From: Bacteroidales bacterium KA00344
GTDB lineage: Bacteria; Bacteroidota; Bacteroidia; Bacteroidales; Bacteroidaceae
Assembly: GCA_001552765.1 (NCBI GenBank)
Contig: KQ959446.1
Location: forward strand, 353-37,342
Direction of reading: 5' to 3'
DNA: 36,990 nucleotides
In this document: piece after piece, positions 1 through 7,992 of the stretch
How the letters are laid out: each line of letters opens with the position of its first letter
How positions within the stretch are numbered: position 1 is the first letter of the stretch
Program-made: the position numbers and the translations under genes
Notes under the pieces: model-generated
The model's input: only the letters and a program-made list of their open reading frames with translations
What the model was told of the DNA's origin: nothing
Database searches by the model: none

Positions 1-36
1 TCTGTTCTGAATTCGTCGAACTCACGTTAAACTATA

Positions 37-72
37 ATGGGATGTTTGTAAATTTACATACAAACATCCCAT
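37..72. terminator. 14-bp inverted repeat downstream of mrp
   Basis: Positions 37-50 and 59-72 are perfect reverse complements (ATGGGATGTTTGTA) around an 8-nt loop. The hairpin lies about 67 bp beyond the mrp stop on the minus strand, so it may end that transcript. No clear U-tract follows on either strand, so a classical intrinsic terminator is not proven. The rest of 1-139 shows no gene. Confidence 0.45.
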
Positions 73-139
73 ATATCGTGGTTTTCATGAGCAAGACCAT
101 GTTGTGGACAGCCCAATCATTGCAGGTGTCCAATGTGTC

Positions 140-1243
140 TTAGTCGTTGTGCACCTCTACAATCTTGGTTTGGGGCTTCTCTCGGTTTCTCCGGTTGGTC
201 ACTGTGACGACGGCCTGAGCCAGATTGATAAATGCCTGCCCGGTCATTGTGTCCACATTGAGCGCAGCCGGCGTACCTTTGTCTCCGTTCTCACAGATGC
301 TTTGCACAATGGGGATTTGTGCAAGCAGGGGGCATCCCATTTCCTCGGCCAGTTTCTTGCCACCGTCCCGTCCGAAGATATAGTATTTGTTCTCCGGCAG
401 CTCGGCGGGTGTAAACCATGCCATATTCTCCACAAGTCCGAGAATAGGAACGTTCACCTTGTCGTTGGAATACATATCGATGCCTTTGCGGGCGTCGGCC
501 AAGGCAACCTTTTGAGGGGTGGAAACGATGATGGCTCCCGTGATCGAAAGCGTTTGCAGCAGGGTGAGGTGTATGTCGGATGTTCCCGGCGGCGTGTCGA
601 GGATGAAATAGTCGAGCTCTCCCCAGTTGGCATCGGCGATGAGTTGCTTCAGAGCTGAAGTGGCCATGCCTCCTCGCCATAGGGTTGCCGTGTCGGCATC
701 TACGAAGAATCCTATGCTGAGGAGCTTCACTCCATATTTTTCGACAGGCTCAATGAGTTGTCTGCCGTCCACTTTGACAGCATAGGGACGGACATCTTCC
801 ACACCAAACATCTTGGGCATGGACGGGCCGAATATATCGGTGTCGAGCAGTCCGACTTTATAGCCCAGCCTTGCCAGAGCAATGGCCAGATTGACCGATA
901 CGGTGCTTTTGCCCACGCCACCCTTGCCTGAACTCACGGCAATGACGTTTTTCACCTGTGGCAACAGCTTTCCAACCTCCGGTCGGGGAGCCGACTTGAA
1001 TTCGGTTTCGATCGTCACCTCTACCTCTTTGCTCACATGATAGTGTATGGCTGCCTCGGCCGCCTTGAGCGTTGATTGGAGGAAGGGGTCTGTTTCGCGT
1101 GGGAAAATCAGGGTGATTTTCACCTTCATGCCATTGATACTCGGTGTGTCGGCCAACATTCCGCTTTCTATGAGATTCTTTTTGGTCCCTGCATAAATCA
1201 CGGTTGCCAGTGCGTCTTCTATTAATTTGGGGTATAATGTCAT
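140..1243 (-). CDS. mrp: Mrp/ApbC (NBP35-like) iron-sulfur carrier P-loop ATPase
   Basis: Predicted cytosolic ATPase of the Mrp/ApbC/NBP35 family, which carries or loads Fe-S clusters. The N-terminal region (about residues 1-85) resembles a MIP18/DUF59 domain. It is followed by a deviant Walker A motif, SGKGGVGKST (about residues 105-114), then LLDTDIFGPSMP and the Walker B-like LDTPPGTSD. An upstream in-frame TTG at 1273 would add ten residues. I prefer the ATG at 1243 because the TTG lies inside the likely -7 box. The C-terminal CxxC that many Mrp proteins use to bind a bridging cluster is absent: after VENMAWF the chain reads TPAELPENKYYIFG. From memory this Cys-less form is common in Bacteroidetes. 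The gene is monocistronic, and its upstream neighbour is divergent. The family call is firm; the client proteins are unknown. Confidence 0.93.
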   Translation of the reverse strand: MTLYPKLIEDALATVIYAGTKKNLIESGMLADTPSINGMKVKITLIFPRETDPFLQSTLKAAEAAIHYHVSKEVEVTIETEFKSAPRPEVGKLLPQVKNVIAVSSGKGGVGKSTVSVNLAIALARLGYKVGLLDTDIFGPSMPKMFGVEDVRPYAVKVDGRQLIEPVEKYGVKLLSIGFFVDADTATLWRGGMATSALKQLIADANWGELDYFILDTPPGTSDIHLTLLQTLSITGAIIVSTPQKVALADARKGIDMYSNDKVNVPILGLVENMAWFTPAELPENKYYIFGRDGGKKLAEEMGCPLLAQIPIVQSICENGDKGTPAALNVDTMTGQAFINLAQAVVTVTNRRNREKPQTKIVEVHND

Positions 1244-1270
1244 ATTGTTTTGTATTATTTTAGTGTTACG

Positions 1271-1302
1271 CAAAAGTACCCAATATTTGGCATAGCGGCA
1301 AA
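1271..1302 (-). promoter_or_regulatory. Bacteroidetes-type promoter of mrp
   Basis: On the minus strand TTTG (1299-1302) is followed after 20 nt by TACTTTTG (1271-1278). This matches the Bacteroidetes housekeeping consensus TTTG-N19-21-TAnnTTTG. The start codon at 1243 lies about 28 nt downstream of the -7 box. Confidence 0.7.
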
Positions 1303-1341
1303 TAAAGACCTAAATAATTTCATGTTCCAATCCGAAATGAT

Positions 1342-1349
1342 TATCTTTG
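1342..1349 (+). promoter_or_regulatory. -7 box upstream of the GH115 gene
   Basis: TATCTTTG matches the Bacteroidetes -7 consensus TAnnTTTG. The -33 region is weak (TTTC about 20 nt upstream). The implied 5' leader to the ATG at 1438 is about 80 nt. Confidence 0.4.
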
Positions 1350-1437
1350 TCATTGAAAAGTTAGTAAAAAGATAATGCAAAAATCAGCAATTTTCAGTTG
1401 ATTTTAGGATATTCTTACCAAAACTTCCCCCATAAAA

Positions 1438-3951
1438 ATGACGTATAATACAGACAATATGATTTTTAAATCAGTGATCATCGCATTGTTATTGGCTTTC
1501 TCCATCTCGGTAAAGGCAAAAGACGTTGCGTGGTATTCCGGTGGCCACGTGTCTTATGCCGTGCAGAAAAAATACGGAAAGGTAGTTGCCAAGGCGATCG
1601 AAATGTTCGAATCGGATATGCTGGCAGTGACGGGCAGGCGTGCTCATCAGCGTGACAATGGTGATGTGGAGATATATCAACTCAATCTTGCCGATAACAA
1701 AGAGATCAAACAACTCGACAAATACGGGGTGCCTTACCTGAAGTTTATCACCAAACCTGATGCCTTCTGGATGGGAGTGCGCAGGGGGAAAGTGGTTATA
1801 GTGGGGAGCAACGGTCGTGGCACGGCTTACGGTTTGCTCGAATTGTCGAGACAGGCAGGCGTTTCTCCTTGGATATATTGGGGAGATGTGAAACCCGATC
1901 ACAAGCGCAGACTGACGATAAAGCAACATTTTGAGACCATCCAAAGTCCTTCGGTGGAGTATCGCGGAGTATTTATCAACGACGAAGATTGGAGCAGCCG
2001 TGAGTGGGCGCGACGCAAAACAAACGGCCCTTCGATTTCCGGTACAATGGGTCCGGGCTATTATCGTCGGCTGTTCGAACTCTTGTTGCGTTTGCGTGCC
2101 AACACGCTTTGGCCGGCCATGCACGAGGGAACGGTACCTTTCTTTCGGGTGAAAGGTAATAAAGAGGTGGCCGACTCCTTTGAAATCTTCATAGGCTCGT
2201 CGCATTGTGAGCCTATTCTGCGCAACAATGTGGGCGAATGGAATGCGCGGAAGCGCGGTCCGTTCAATTTTATAAGCAACAAAAAACGTGTCGGAGAGTA
2301 TTGGCGCGAGCGTGCCCGGGAAACAGTGGGTATGAATGCGCTATATACCTTAGGGATGCGAGGCGTGCACGACGGAGCGATGGAAGGCGTGAACACCATG
2401 CAGGAGAAAGTGAACGGTTTGCAGAGTGTCATTGATTTTCAGCGCAAACTGCTGGCGCAGGAGGTGAATAAGGATTTGAGAAGAGTGCCGCAGGTGTTTG
2501 TTCCCTACAAGGAGGTGTTGGATATTTATGAGTCGGGACTGCGTGTGCCTGAGGATGTGTGCCTCATGTGGTGCGACGACAATTACGGCTACATGACCCG
2601 TCTGTCGGATGCTCAGGAGCAAAAGCGAGTGGGAGGTGCAGGCGTGTACTATCATCTGAGCTATTGGGGACGCCCTCATGATTATCTCTGGCTGTCGGCT
2701 ACACAGCCGGGATTGGTGTATCACGAACTGAAGCAAGCCTATGACAACAACGCCCGCCGACTATGGATTGCCAATGTGCACGATCCCAAGGTCGCCGCCT
2801 ACGGGCTCAGTTTGTTTATGGATATGGCTTGGAATATCAACTGTGTGACGGCAAACAGTGTGCAAAAACACTTGTGCGCATGGTTGGAACAGCAGTTTGG
2901 TAAACGAGCCGGACGCGATTTGGTAGAGCCGATGACGGAGTTTTATCATCTCTGTGGCATACGTCGCCCCGAATTTATGGGCTGGAATCAGGTGGAACTT
3001 GATGAGAAACACTATGAAAACGGATGGTCGCCGGTGCAGAACACAGCGTTTAGCGCTGAGGAGTTTGGCAACGAATTGGAACGCTATTTGGCCGATTATG
3101 AGCGATTGAAGAAACAGATTGCAAAGGTGGAAAAGACGATTCGCCCCGAACTGAAGGATGCTTTTTTTGCCGCTGTAAAATATCCGGTGTATTGCGCTGC
3201 CGCTATGGCTACCAAACAGTTGCAGGCTCAGGAAGCTCGTTACATCTCCAGGCCTTCGACTTTTCATAATGATGATGAAGCTCTGGAGTCGGCCGTGAGA
3301 AGCTGGAATGCTTTTACGGAAATCAGAGAACTGACTGAACATTACAACAAAAAGATGGCCAACGGGAAGTGGGATGGCATTATGGATATGGCACCGCGTG
3401 GACTCCCCGTGTTCGGAGCACCGTCACTGCCGGGCAAGCTGACAGAGAAAGAAATCAAAAAATACAGCGACGCAACACCGTCGCCTTCTAAACTGGAGAC
3501 AGACGGCTGTATCGTGAAGAATGCCTGCGAATATAGTTCTGCAAGCGCAGGGGCGCAGGCTGTGGAAATGTTGGGACACTCCATGAAAGCCATAGCCTTG
3601 CCCAAGGGAGGAAGTCTAAGCTATAAGTTTTATGCCAAACGGGGGGAAGCAGTGCTCTATACGGCCCTGATTCCCACGCAGCCCAATGATAAGGGCGATA
3701 TACGGTATGCCGTAAGCATTGATGGAGGTACACCGACGGTTTATTCGCTTAAAGAGCCGTTTCGCTCGGAAAGATGGAAAGAGAATGTGTTGAGAGGACA
3801 GGCGGTGCGCAAGCAGAAAATTTTTCTGACGGCCGGAACGCATTCGATAGAAATCAAAGCACTTGATGATCATATCATCGTGGACCAATGGATGATAGAT
3901 TATGAGGTGGATCGACAATTCTACATGTTCCCGGTGAGATCGGCACTTTAA
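1438..3951 (+). CDS. Secreted glycoside hydrolase family 115 (xylan alpha-glucuronidase-like)
   Basis: Predicted exported GH115 enzyme of 837 residues. Characterised members remove (4-O-methyl)glucuronic acid side chains from xylan. A signal peptide covers about residues 8-26 (hydrophobic IIALLLAFSISVKA). A second in-frame ATG at 1459 is an equally good start. Family signatures are GVFINDEDW (about 177-185), a Trp/His-rich stretch AMHEGTVPFF, WCDDNYGY (378-385) and GVYYHLSYWG followed by PHDYLW (about 402-418). The C-terminal 150 residues look like the beta-rich GH115 C-terminal domain. There is no SusC/SusD pair or regulator beside it, so it is a stand-alone glycosidase here. A secreted GH3 enzyme lies 30 kb away and may act on the same polymers (inference). 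The stop overlaps the stop of convergent truA. Confidence 0.93.
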   Translation: MTYNTDNMIFKSVIIALLLAFSISVKAKDVAWYSGGHVSYAVQKKYGKVVAKAIEMFESDMLAVTGRRAHQRDNGDVEIYQLNLADNKEIKQLDKYGVPYLKFITKPDAFWMGVRRGKVVIVGSNGRGTAYGLLELSRQAGVSPWIYWGDVKPDHKRRLTIKQHFETIQSPSVEYRGVFINDEDWSSREWARRKTNGPSISGTMGPGYYRRLFELLLRLRANTLWPAMHEGTVPFFRVKGNKEVADSFEIFIGSSHCEPILRNNVGEWNARKRGPFNFISNKKRVGEYWRERARETVGMNALYTLGMRGVHDGAMEGVNTMQEKVNGLQSVIDFQRKLLAQEVNKDLRRVPQVFVPYKEVLDIYESGLRVPEDVCLMWCDDNYGYMTRLSDAQEQKRVGGAGVYYHLSYWGRPHDYLWLSATQPGLVYHELKQAYDNNARRLWIANVHDPKVAAYGLSLFMDMAWNINCVTANSVQKHLCAWLEQQFGKRAGRDLVEPMTEFYHLCGIRRPEFMGWNQVELDEKHYENGWSPVQNTAFSAEEFGNELERYLADYERLKKQIAKVEKTIRPELKDAFFAAVKYPVYCAAAMATKQLQAQEARYISRPSTFHNDDEALESAVRSWNAFTEIRELTEHYNKKMANGKWDGIMDMAPRGLPVFGAPSLPGKLTEKEIKKYSDATPSPSKLETDGCIVKNACEYSSASAGAQAVEMLGHSMKAIALPKGGSLSYKFYAKRGEAVLYTALIPTQPNDKGDIRYAVSIDGGTPTVYSLKEPFRSERWKENVLRGQAVRKQKIFLTAGTHSIEIKALDDHIIVDQWMIDYEVDRQFYMFPVRSAL

Positions 3952-4676
3952 TAGTCCACACGCCAAAGGAACAGTCCGTGGGCAGGCATGGATTGCCCGG
4001 CGTCGGAGCGTGTGCCGTTTTTGACAATGTCTTTGAATTGTTCAATCGAGAGATTGTGGCGCCCGACATCAATCAGTGTACCTACGACGGCCCTCACCAT
4101 ATTGCGCAGAAAGCGGTTGGCGGATATTTCAAAGTAATAGCTGTGGTCTGCCGTCTTGACCCATTGAGCACAGGAGACTGTGCACAGTGTGGTTTTGTTG
4201 TCTCCCCCCACCTTGCAGAAGGCTTTGAAATCATCGACGGTGAGCAGATGGGCTGCGGCTTCGTTCATTTTGTCGAAGTCGAGTTGCCAATTCAATTCAA
4301 CAGAGAAGTATCGCTTGAAAGGGTCGCGCCGTGTATGGATGAAATAGCGGTAGGTGCGCCCGGTGGCAGAGAAGCGGGCATGCAGATCGTCTGCCACACG
4401 TTCCACTTTCTCACAACTGATGTCTCGTGGGAGTATGCGGTTGAGTCTATAGGCAAGTTGCTGACAGTCCAACTCTTGCGCAAAGTCGAAATGTGCTGCC
4501 ATTTGTCGGGCGTGTACACCGGCATCGGTGCGCCCGGCACCGGTCACATCAATGGGTTGGCGAAGTAGTGTGGACAGGCATTGTTGCAGTTTGGCCTGTA
4601 CCGATATTCCATTGGGCTGTATCTGCCAACCATGATAGGCGGTGCCGTCAAAACTAATCCAGACAAAATATCTCAT
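3948..4676 (-). CDS. truA: tRNA pseudouridine(38-40) synthase TruA
   Basis: Cytosolic enzyme that converts uridines 38-40 of the tRNA anticodon stem to pseudouridine. The 242-residue length is normal for TruA. The signature GAGRTDAGVHA contains the catalytic Asp at about residue 51. The N-terminal DGTAYHGWQIQ and the C-terminal RFLRNMVRAVVGTLIDVG also match the family. It is the last gene of the minus-strand run, 57 bp after the PPM-like gene. Its stop codon (3948-3950) overlaps that of the opposite GH115 gene (3949-3951), so the two 3' ends share bases and no terminator fits between them. Confidence 0.96.
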   Translation of the reverse strand: MRYFVWISFDGTAYHGWQIQPNGISVQAKLQQCLSTLLRQPIDVTGAGRTDAGVHARQMAAHFDFAQELDCQQLAYRLNRILPRDISCEKVERVADDLHARFSATGRTYRYFIHTRRDPFKRYFSVELNWQLDFDKMNEAAAHLLTVDDFKAFCKVGGDNKTTLCTVSCAQWVKTADHSYYFEISANRFLRNMVRAVVGTLIDVGRHNLSIEQFKDIVKNGTRSDAGQSMPAHGLFLWRVDY

Positions 4677-4733
4677 ATAATCAGCATAGGGTTTTTGAAA
4701 TAAGATGAGGCGAAACGAAAGGGGGGAAAGAAG

Positions 4734-5567
4734 TTACGGGATGAAGCGGATATAGGCTCGGTCGTCGAAGGAACGGTTGCCATGCATCAGTCCTTTGGTG
4801 GCTTTGTAGGTCTTGATGTTGAACGGGTCGTTGGCAAGTTGCTCCCGCAAGGCTTCTTCGCTTGCCGCCAAGGTGGGTTTGAGGAATGGATAACCGTCTG
4901 ATGCCAATACGATTTCGTGCTGAAGAGAGTCAGTTGCGATGATCTTTATGCCTTCGGTGTAGATAGGGAATCCATCGATCACGGCGTAGGTTTTATTCTG
5001 ATTTTGCATGGCTTTGATGAGGTCCGGCAGAATACTGTCGCGAGCATAGTCATGCACAATGGTCATCCCGTCCAGCATATTGTCTTCGTCATAGTAACAT
5101 TGGTGGAAAAGGGAGGCTCGCCGATTGGCCAGTTGTTCTTCGTAGGGCTTGGGATTTTCGTAGTGCCGTCCGTCGACGATGCACTGGCAGTCGCCTATCA
5201 TCCATATTTCCCGGCGGGCACGGCTGTATATAACGGCACTGGCACAGAGGCGCTCATGCGGTGGAATCTGTGCGGCGGAAGTCGAAGGACGGGACAGCGC
5301 CGACTCGGATTGCTCGTATGCTTTGAAGATATGAGCGGTTATTCCGTCGCAAAACTCATGGAGCGTGATGCCGGCTCTCAAGTTTTTGATAAAGTCGGAG
5401 ATAAGCATCATGCAGTAGCGACCGTTTTTCATGGCTGGGTTGATGCGTCGAGGGGTTTTGCTGGTGCTCCCATCGATGACTGCTATAAAGTCGGATGTGG
5501 CCACAATGCCATCTTCACAGTCTGCCTGTGAAAGTTTGCCTATGAGTTGTTGCTCAATGATTTTCAT
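4734..5567 (-). CDS. PPM/PP2C-like protein of unknown substrate
   Basis: A 277-residue soluble protein with no signal peptide. I do not know a named family member. Its motif order resembles the metal-dependent PPM (PP2C) phosphatase fold: an early acidic CEDG and then AVIDGSTSK (Asp32-Gly33, where PP2C has DGHGG), IWMIGDCQ (about 121-128, like the PP2C GD strand), IVLASDGYPFL (about 219-229, like the PP2C SDG motif) and a C-terminal SFDDRAYIRF (about 266-275, like the final DD/DN motif). The usual DGHGG is replaced by DGST, so it may be a divergent phosphatase or may have lost activity. It lies in the run between ygiQ (34 bp gap) and truA (57 bp gap). The fold call is inference from motifs. 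Confidence 0.6.
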   Translation of the reverse strand: MKIIEQQLIGKLSQADCEDGIVATSDFIAVIDGSTSKTPRRINPAMKNGRYCMMLISDFIKNLRAGITLHEFCDGITAHIFKAYEQSESALSRPSTSAAQIPPHERLCASAVIYSRARREIWMIGDCQCIVDGRHYENPKPYEEQLANRRASLFHQCYYDEDNMLDGMTIVHDYARDSILPDLIKAMQNQNKTYAVIDGFPIYTEGIKIIATDSLQHEIVLASDGYPFLKPTLAASEEALREQLANDPFNIKTYKATKGLMHGNRSFDDRAYIRFIP

Positions 5568-5601
5568 GCTGTTTATATCCTATCTCGATGTCGTGATGGC
5601 C

Positions 5602-7635
5602 TTATTGGCCTTTCTTTCTGCGCCTTCCCGGTTGGAAGTTGGGATTAAACGACTTTGCCTTTCTACCGGCTTTGTACCCTTGTTGTCGTCTTTCTGCCTG
5701 TTCAGATTGCCTTTCTTGCCGTTTCTTTCCCCGTTTTTCAGCTTGTCTGTCCGCGTTGGGAGTGCTGCCTATAGCCTTGCTGTCATAGTTCACTTTTCCC
5801 CGGAACGGTATGCCGTCGTATAGCTTTTTGATGAGGTCGGGACGTCCGATTCGTTTCAAACTTTGCTCAATGTTTCTGCGCTCTTCGGGTTTATACCAGA
5901 AGAAATATTGTCTTTGGGCCAGCTTTTCACGAGGCGTCTTGGCGCAGAATACTGGCTCCAGCGTGTAGGGATCGTAGCCGCTGTACCATGTTTCCGTGCT
6001 TACGGTCATTGGGGTGGGGGTGAAATCCTGCACCTGTTCCAGATGGAAATTCAACTTTTTGGTCAGTACGGCCAATTCCGCCATATCTTCTTCCTTGCAT
6101 CCCGGGTGACTGCTGATGAAATAAGGAATGATTTGTTGTTTCAGCCCTTCTTCCTTGTTTACCTTGTCGAAAATTTGTTTAAAGTCGTAGAACTGGTCAA
6201 AGGAGGGCTTGCGCATATAGTGGAGCACACGTGGGGAAGTATGTTCGGGAGCCACTTTCAATCGTCCGCTCACATGATTTCTGATGAGTTCATGGGCATA
6301 TTGCATAGCCGCCCGATTGCTTTTTTCATCTTTGCTCTTGTGGAGAATCAAATCATAGCGCACGCCACTGCTGACAAAGCTTTTCTTGACACCACGCAAT
6401 GCGTCCACCGAGCGGTAAATGTCGAGGAGTTTTGAATGGTCGGTATTGAGGTTGGGGCATATATTTGGGGCTATACATGATGGTCGTTTACAATGCTCGC
6501 AGGCCTTTAGATTTCGTCCTGCCATGCCGTACATATTGGCCGAAGGGCCTCCAAGGTCGGAAATATAACCCTTGAAGTCGTCCATGGCAATGACTTGCTT
6601 GGCTTCGCGGATGATGCTCTCCTTAGACCGACAGGCTACGAATTTGCCCTGATGGGCAGAGATGGTGCAAAATGAACAACCGCCAAAGCAACCCCTGTGC
6701 ATATTGATGGAGAACTTGATCATCTCGTATGCAGGGATGGTCTTGCCCTTGTATTTAGGGTGCGGCATCCGGGTGTAAGGAAGGTCGAAGGCTGCATCCA
6801 CTTCCTCCGTGGTCATAGGGGGATAGGGAGGATTCACGACGGTGTAGACATTATCAACAGCTTGTATGAGCCGTTGTGCGTGCATTTTGTTGGACTCTTC
6901 CTCAATATATCGGAAATTTTCGGCTTCCGCCTTTTTGTTGCGTAGACATTCCTCATGCGAATGGAGCACAATATCGCTGTCGGTTATGCCGCCCGGTATT
7001 TCGTTTTCTTTACAGAGAAAGACGGTTTGTGGAATATTGCGGATTTCTTTGATGCTCTTTCCTGCTTCCAGCTCTCGGCAAAGTTGAAGCGTGTTTTTCT
7101 CTCCCATGCCATAGAGAATAATATCGGCTCCACTGTCACAGAGTATACATTTGCGCAGGGCGTCCTGCCAATAATCGTAATGGGTGAGACGGCGTAGCGA
7201 AGCCTCGATACCGCCCAGTGCCACAGGAACGTCGGGGAAGAGCTGCTTCAATATTTTAGTGTAGACAATGGAGGGATAATCCGGCCGCATATCATGACGG
7301 GCATCCGGACTGTAGGCATCGTCGTGGCGGAGACGACGGTTGGCAGTGTAGTGATTGACCATGGAATCCATGGCGCCCGGTGATACGCCGAAGAACAGAC
7401 GGGGGCGGCCCAGCTTCTTGAAATCGCGGAAATCACCATGCCAGTCGGGTTGTGGAACAATGGCCACCCGATACCCTTGGGCTTCGAGCATACGTCCAAT
7501 AACCGCCGCTCCAAACGAAGGGTGGTCTACATAGGCATCACCAGAAAAAAGTATGACATCGAGTTCTTCCCATCCGCGCAGTTTACATTCTTTACGTGTA
7601 GTGGGTAGGAAGTCGGTCAGAAGGTATTGCTGCAT
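5602..7635 (-). CDS. YgiQ family radical SAM protein
   Basis: A 677-residue cytosolic radical SAM protein of the YgiQ/UPF0313 type. The N-terminal part (GWEELDVILFSGDAYVDHPS onward) is the family-specific region. The Fe4S4-binding CxxxCxxC is in MHRGCFGGCSFCTIS (Cys at about 316, 320 and 323). A further Cys-rich segment (CEHCKRPSCIAPNICPN) follows, as in YgiQ homologs. The last 50 residues are strongly basic and low in complexity (KRGKKRQERQSEQAERRQQ, then a GRRRKKGQ end), which suggests RNA or other polyanion binding. The substrate of the family is not established as far as I know. The gene starts 1 bp after the stop of the 110-residue gene upstream, so translation is probably coupled. Confidence 0.9.
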   Translation of the reverse strand: MQQYLLTDFLPTTRKECKLRGWEELDVILFSGDAYVDHPSFGAAVIGRMLEAQGYRVAIVPQPDWHGDFRDFKKLGRPRLFFGVSPGAMDSMVNHYTANRRLRHDDAYSPDARHDMRPDYPSIVYTKILKQLFPDVPVALGGIEASLRRLTHYDYWQDALRKCILCDSGADIILYGMGEKNTLQLCRELEAGKSIKEIRNIPQTVFLCKENEIPGGITDSDIVLHSHEECLRNKKAEAENFRYIEEESNKMHAQRLIQAVDNVYTVVNPPYPPMTTEEVDAAFDLPYTRMPHPKYKGKTIPAYEMIKFSINMHRGCFGGCSFCTISAHQGKFVACRSKESIIREAKQVIAMDDFKGYISDLGGPSANMYGMAGRNLKACEHCKRPSCIAPNICPNLNTDHSKLLDIYRSVDALRGVKKSFVSSGVRYDLILHKSKDEKSNRAAMQYAHELIRNHVSGRLKVAPEHTSPRVLHYMRKPSFDQFYDFKQIFDKVNKEEGLKQQIIPYFISSHPGCKEEDMAELAVLTKKLNFHLEQVQDFTPTPMTVSTETWYSGYDPYTLEPVFCAKTPREKLAQRQYFFWYKPEERRNIEQSLKRIGRPDLIKKLYDGIPFRGKVNYDSKAIGSTPNADRQAEKRGKKRQERQSEQAERRQQGYKAGRKAKSFNPNFQPGRRRKKGQ

Positions 7636-7636
7636 C

Positions 7637-7969
7637 TTAATCGTTTACCTCGTTGGGGGCTGCTTCCTCTGTGGGTCCTTGCTCACTTTTCCATTTAATA
7701 TATAGAATCGCAAGTTGATGAAGCCCAAAGGCCTTCATGTTACTGTGGTATATGACATCCAGGCACAAGTCGAGGAGTGCATTATCTTTGCCTGCATCCG
7801 ATTCCAGCATCGCCCGAACGTTGAACTTCAACTTGTCGAGTACTGTCTCGTCAATGATGCCGTTGCTGTCTATGAGATTGCGGAGAAGCGAATATTTGTC
7901 TATGGTTTTGAGATGTTGTTCACTAATCTCAATGCTTCTTGTACCTGATTGATTGGCTTGAATTTTCAT
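7637..7969 (-). CDS. Small conserved-looking helical protein upstream of ygiQ
   Basis: A 110-residue protein that I do not recognise. It has no signal peptide, membrane segment or Cys pair. It appears mostly helical, with a central DETVLDKLKFNVRAMLES and LLDLCLDVIYHSNMKAFGLHQL, and an acidic low-complexity tail (EQGPTEEAAPNEVND). The next gene, ygiQ, begins only 1 bp after its stop, and the amidase gene ends 23 bp upstream, so it is embedded in the operon. Tight packing and normal codon use argue that it is a real gene. A role with YgiQ is possible, but only context supports it. Confidence 0.75.
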   Translation of the reverse strand: MKIQANQSGTRSIEISEQHLKTIDKYSLLRNLIDSNGIIDETVLDKLKFNVRAMLESDAGKDNALLDLCLDVIYHSNMKAFGLHQLAILYIKWKSEQGPTEEAAPNEVND

Positions 7970-7992
7970 GTCGGTTTGCTATTTATGTTTTG

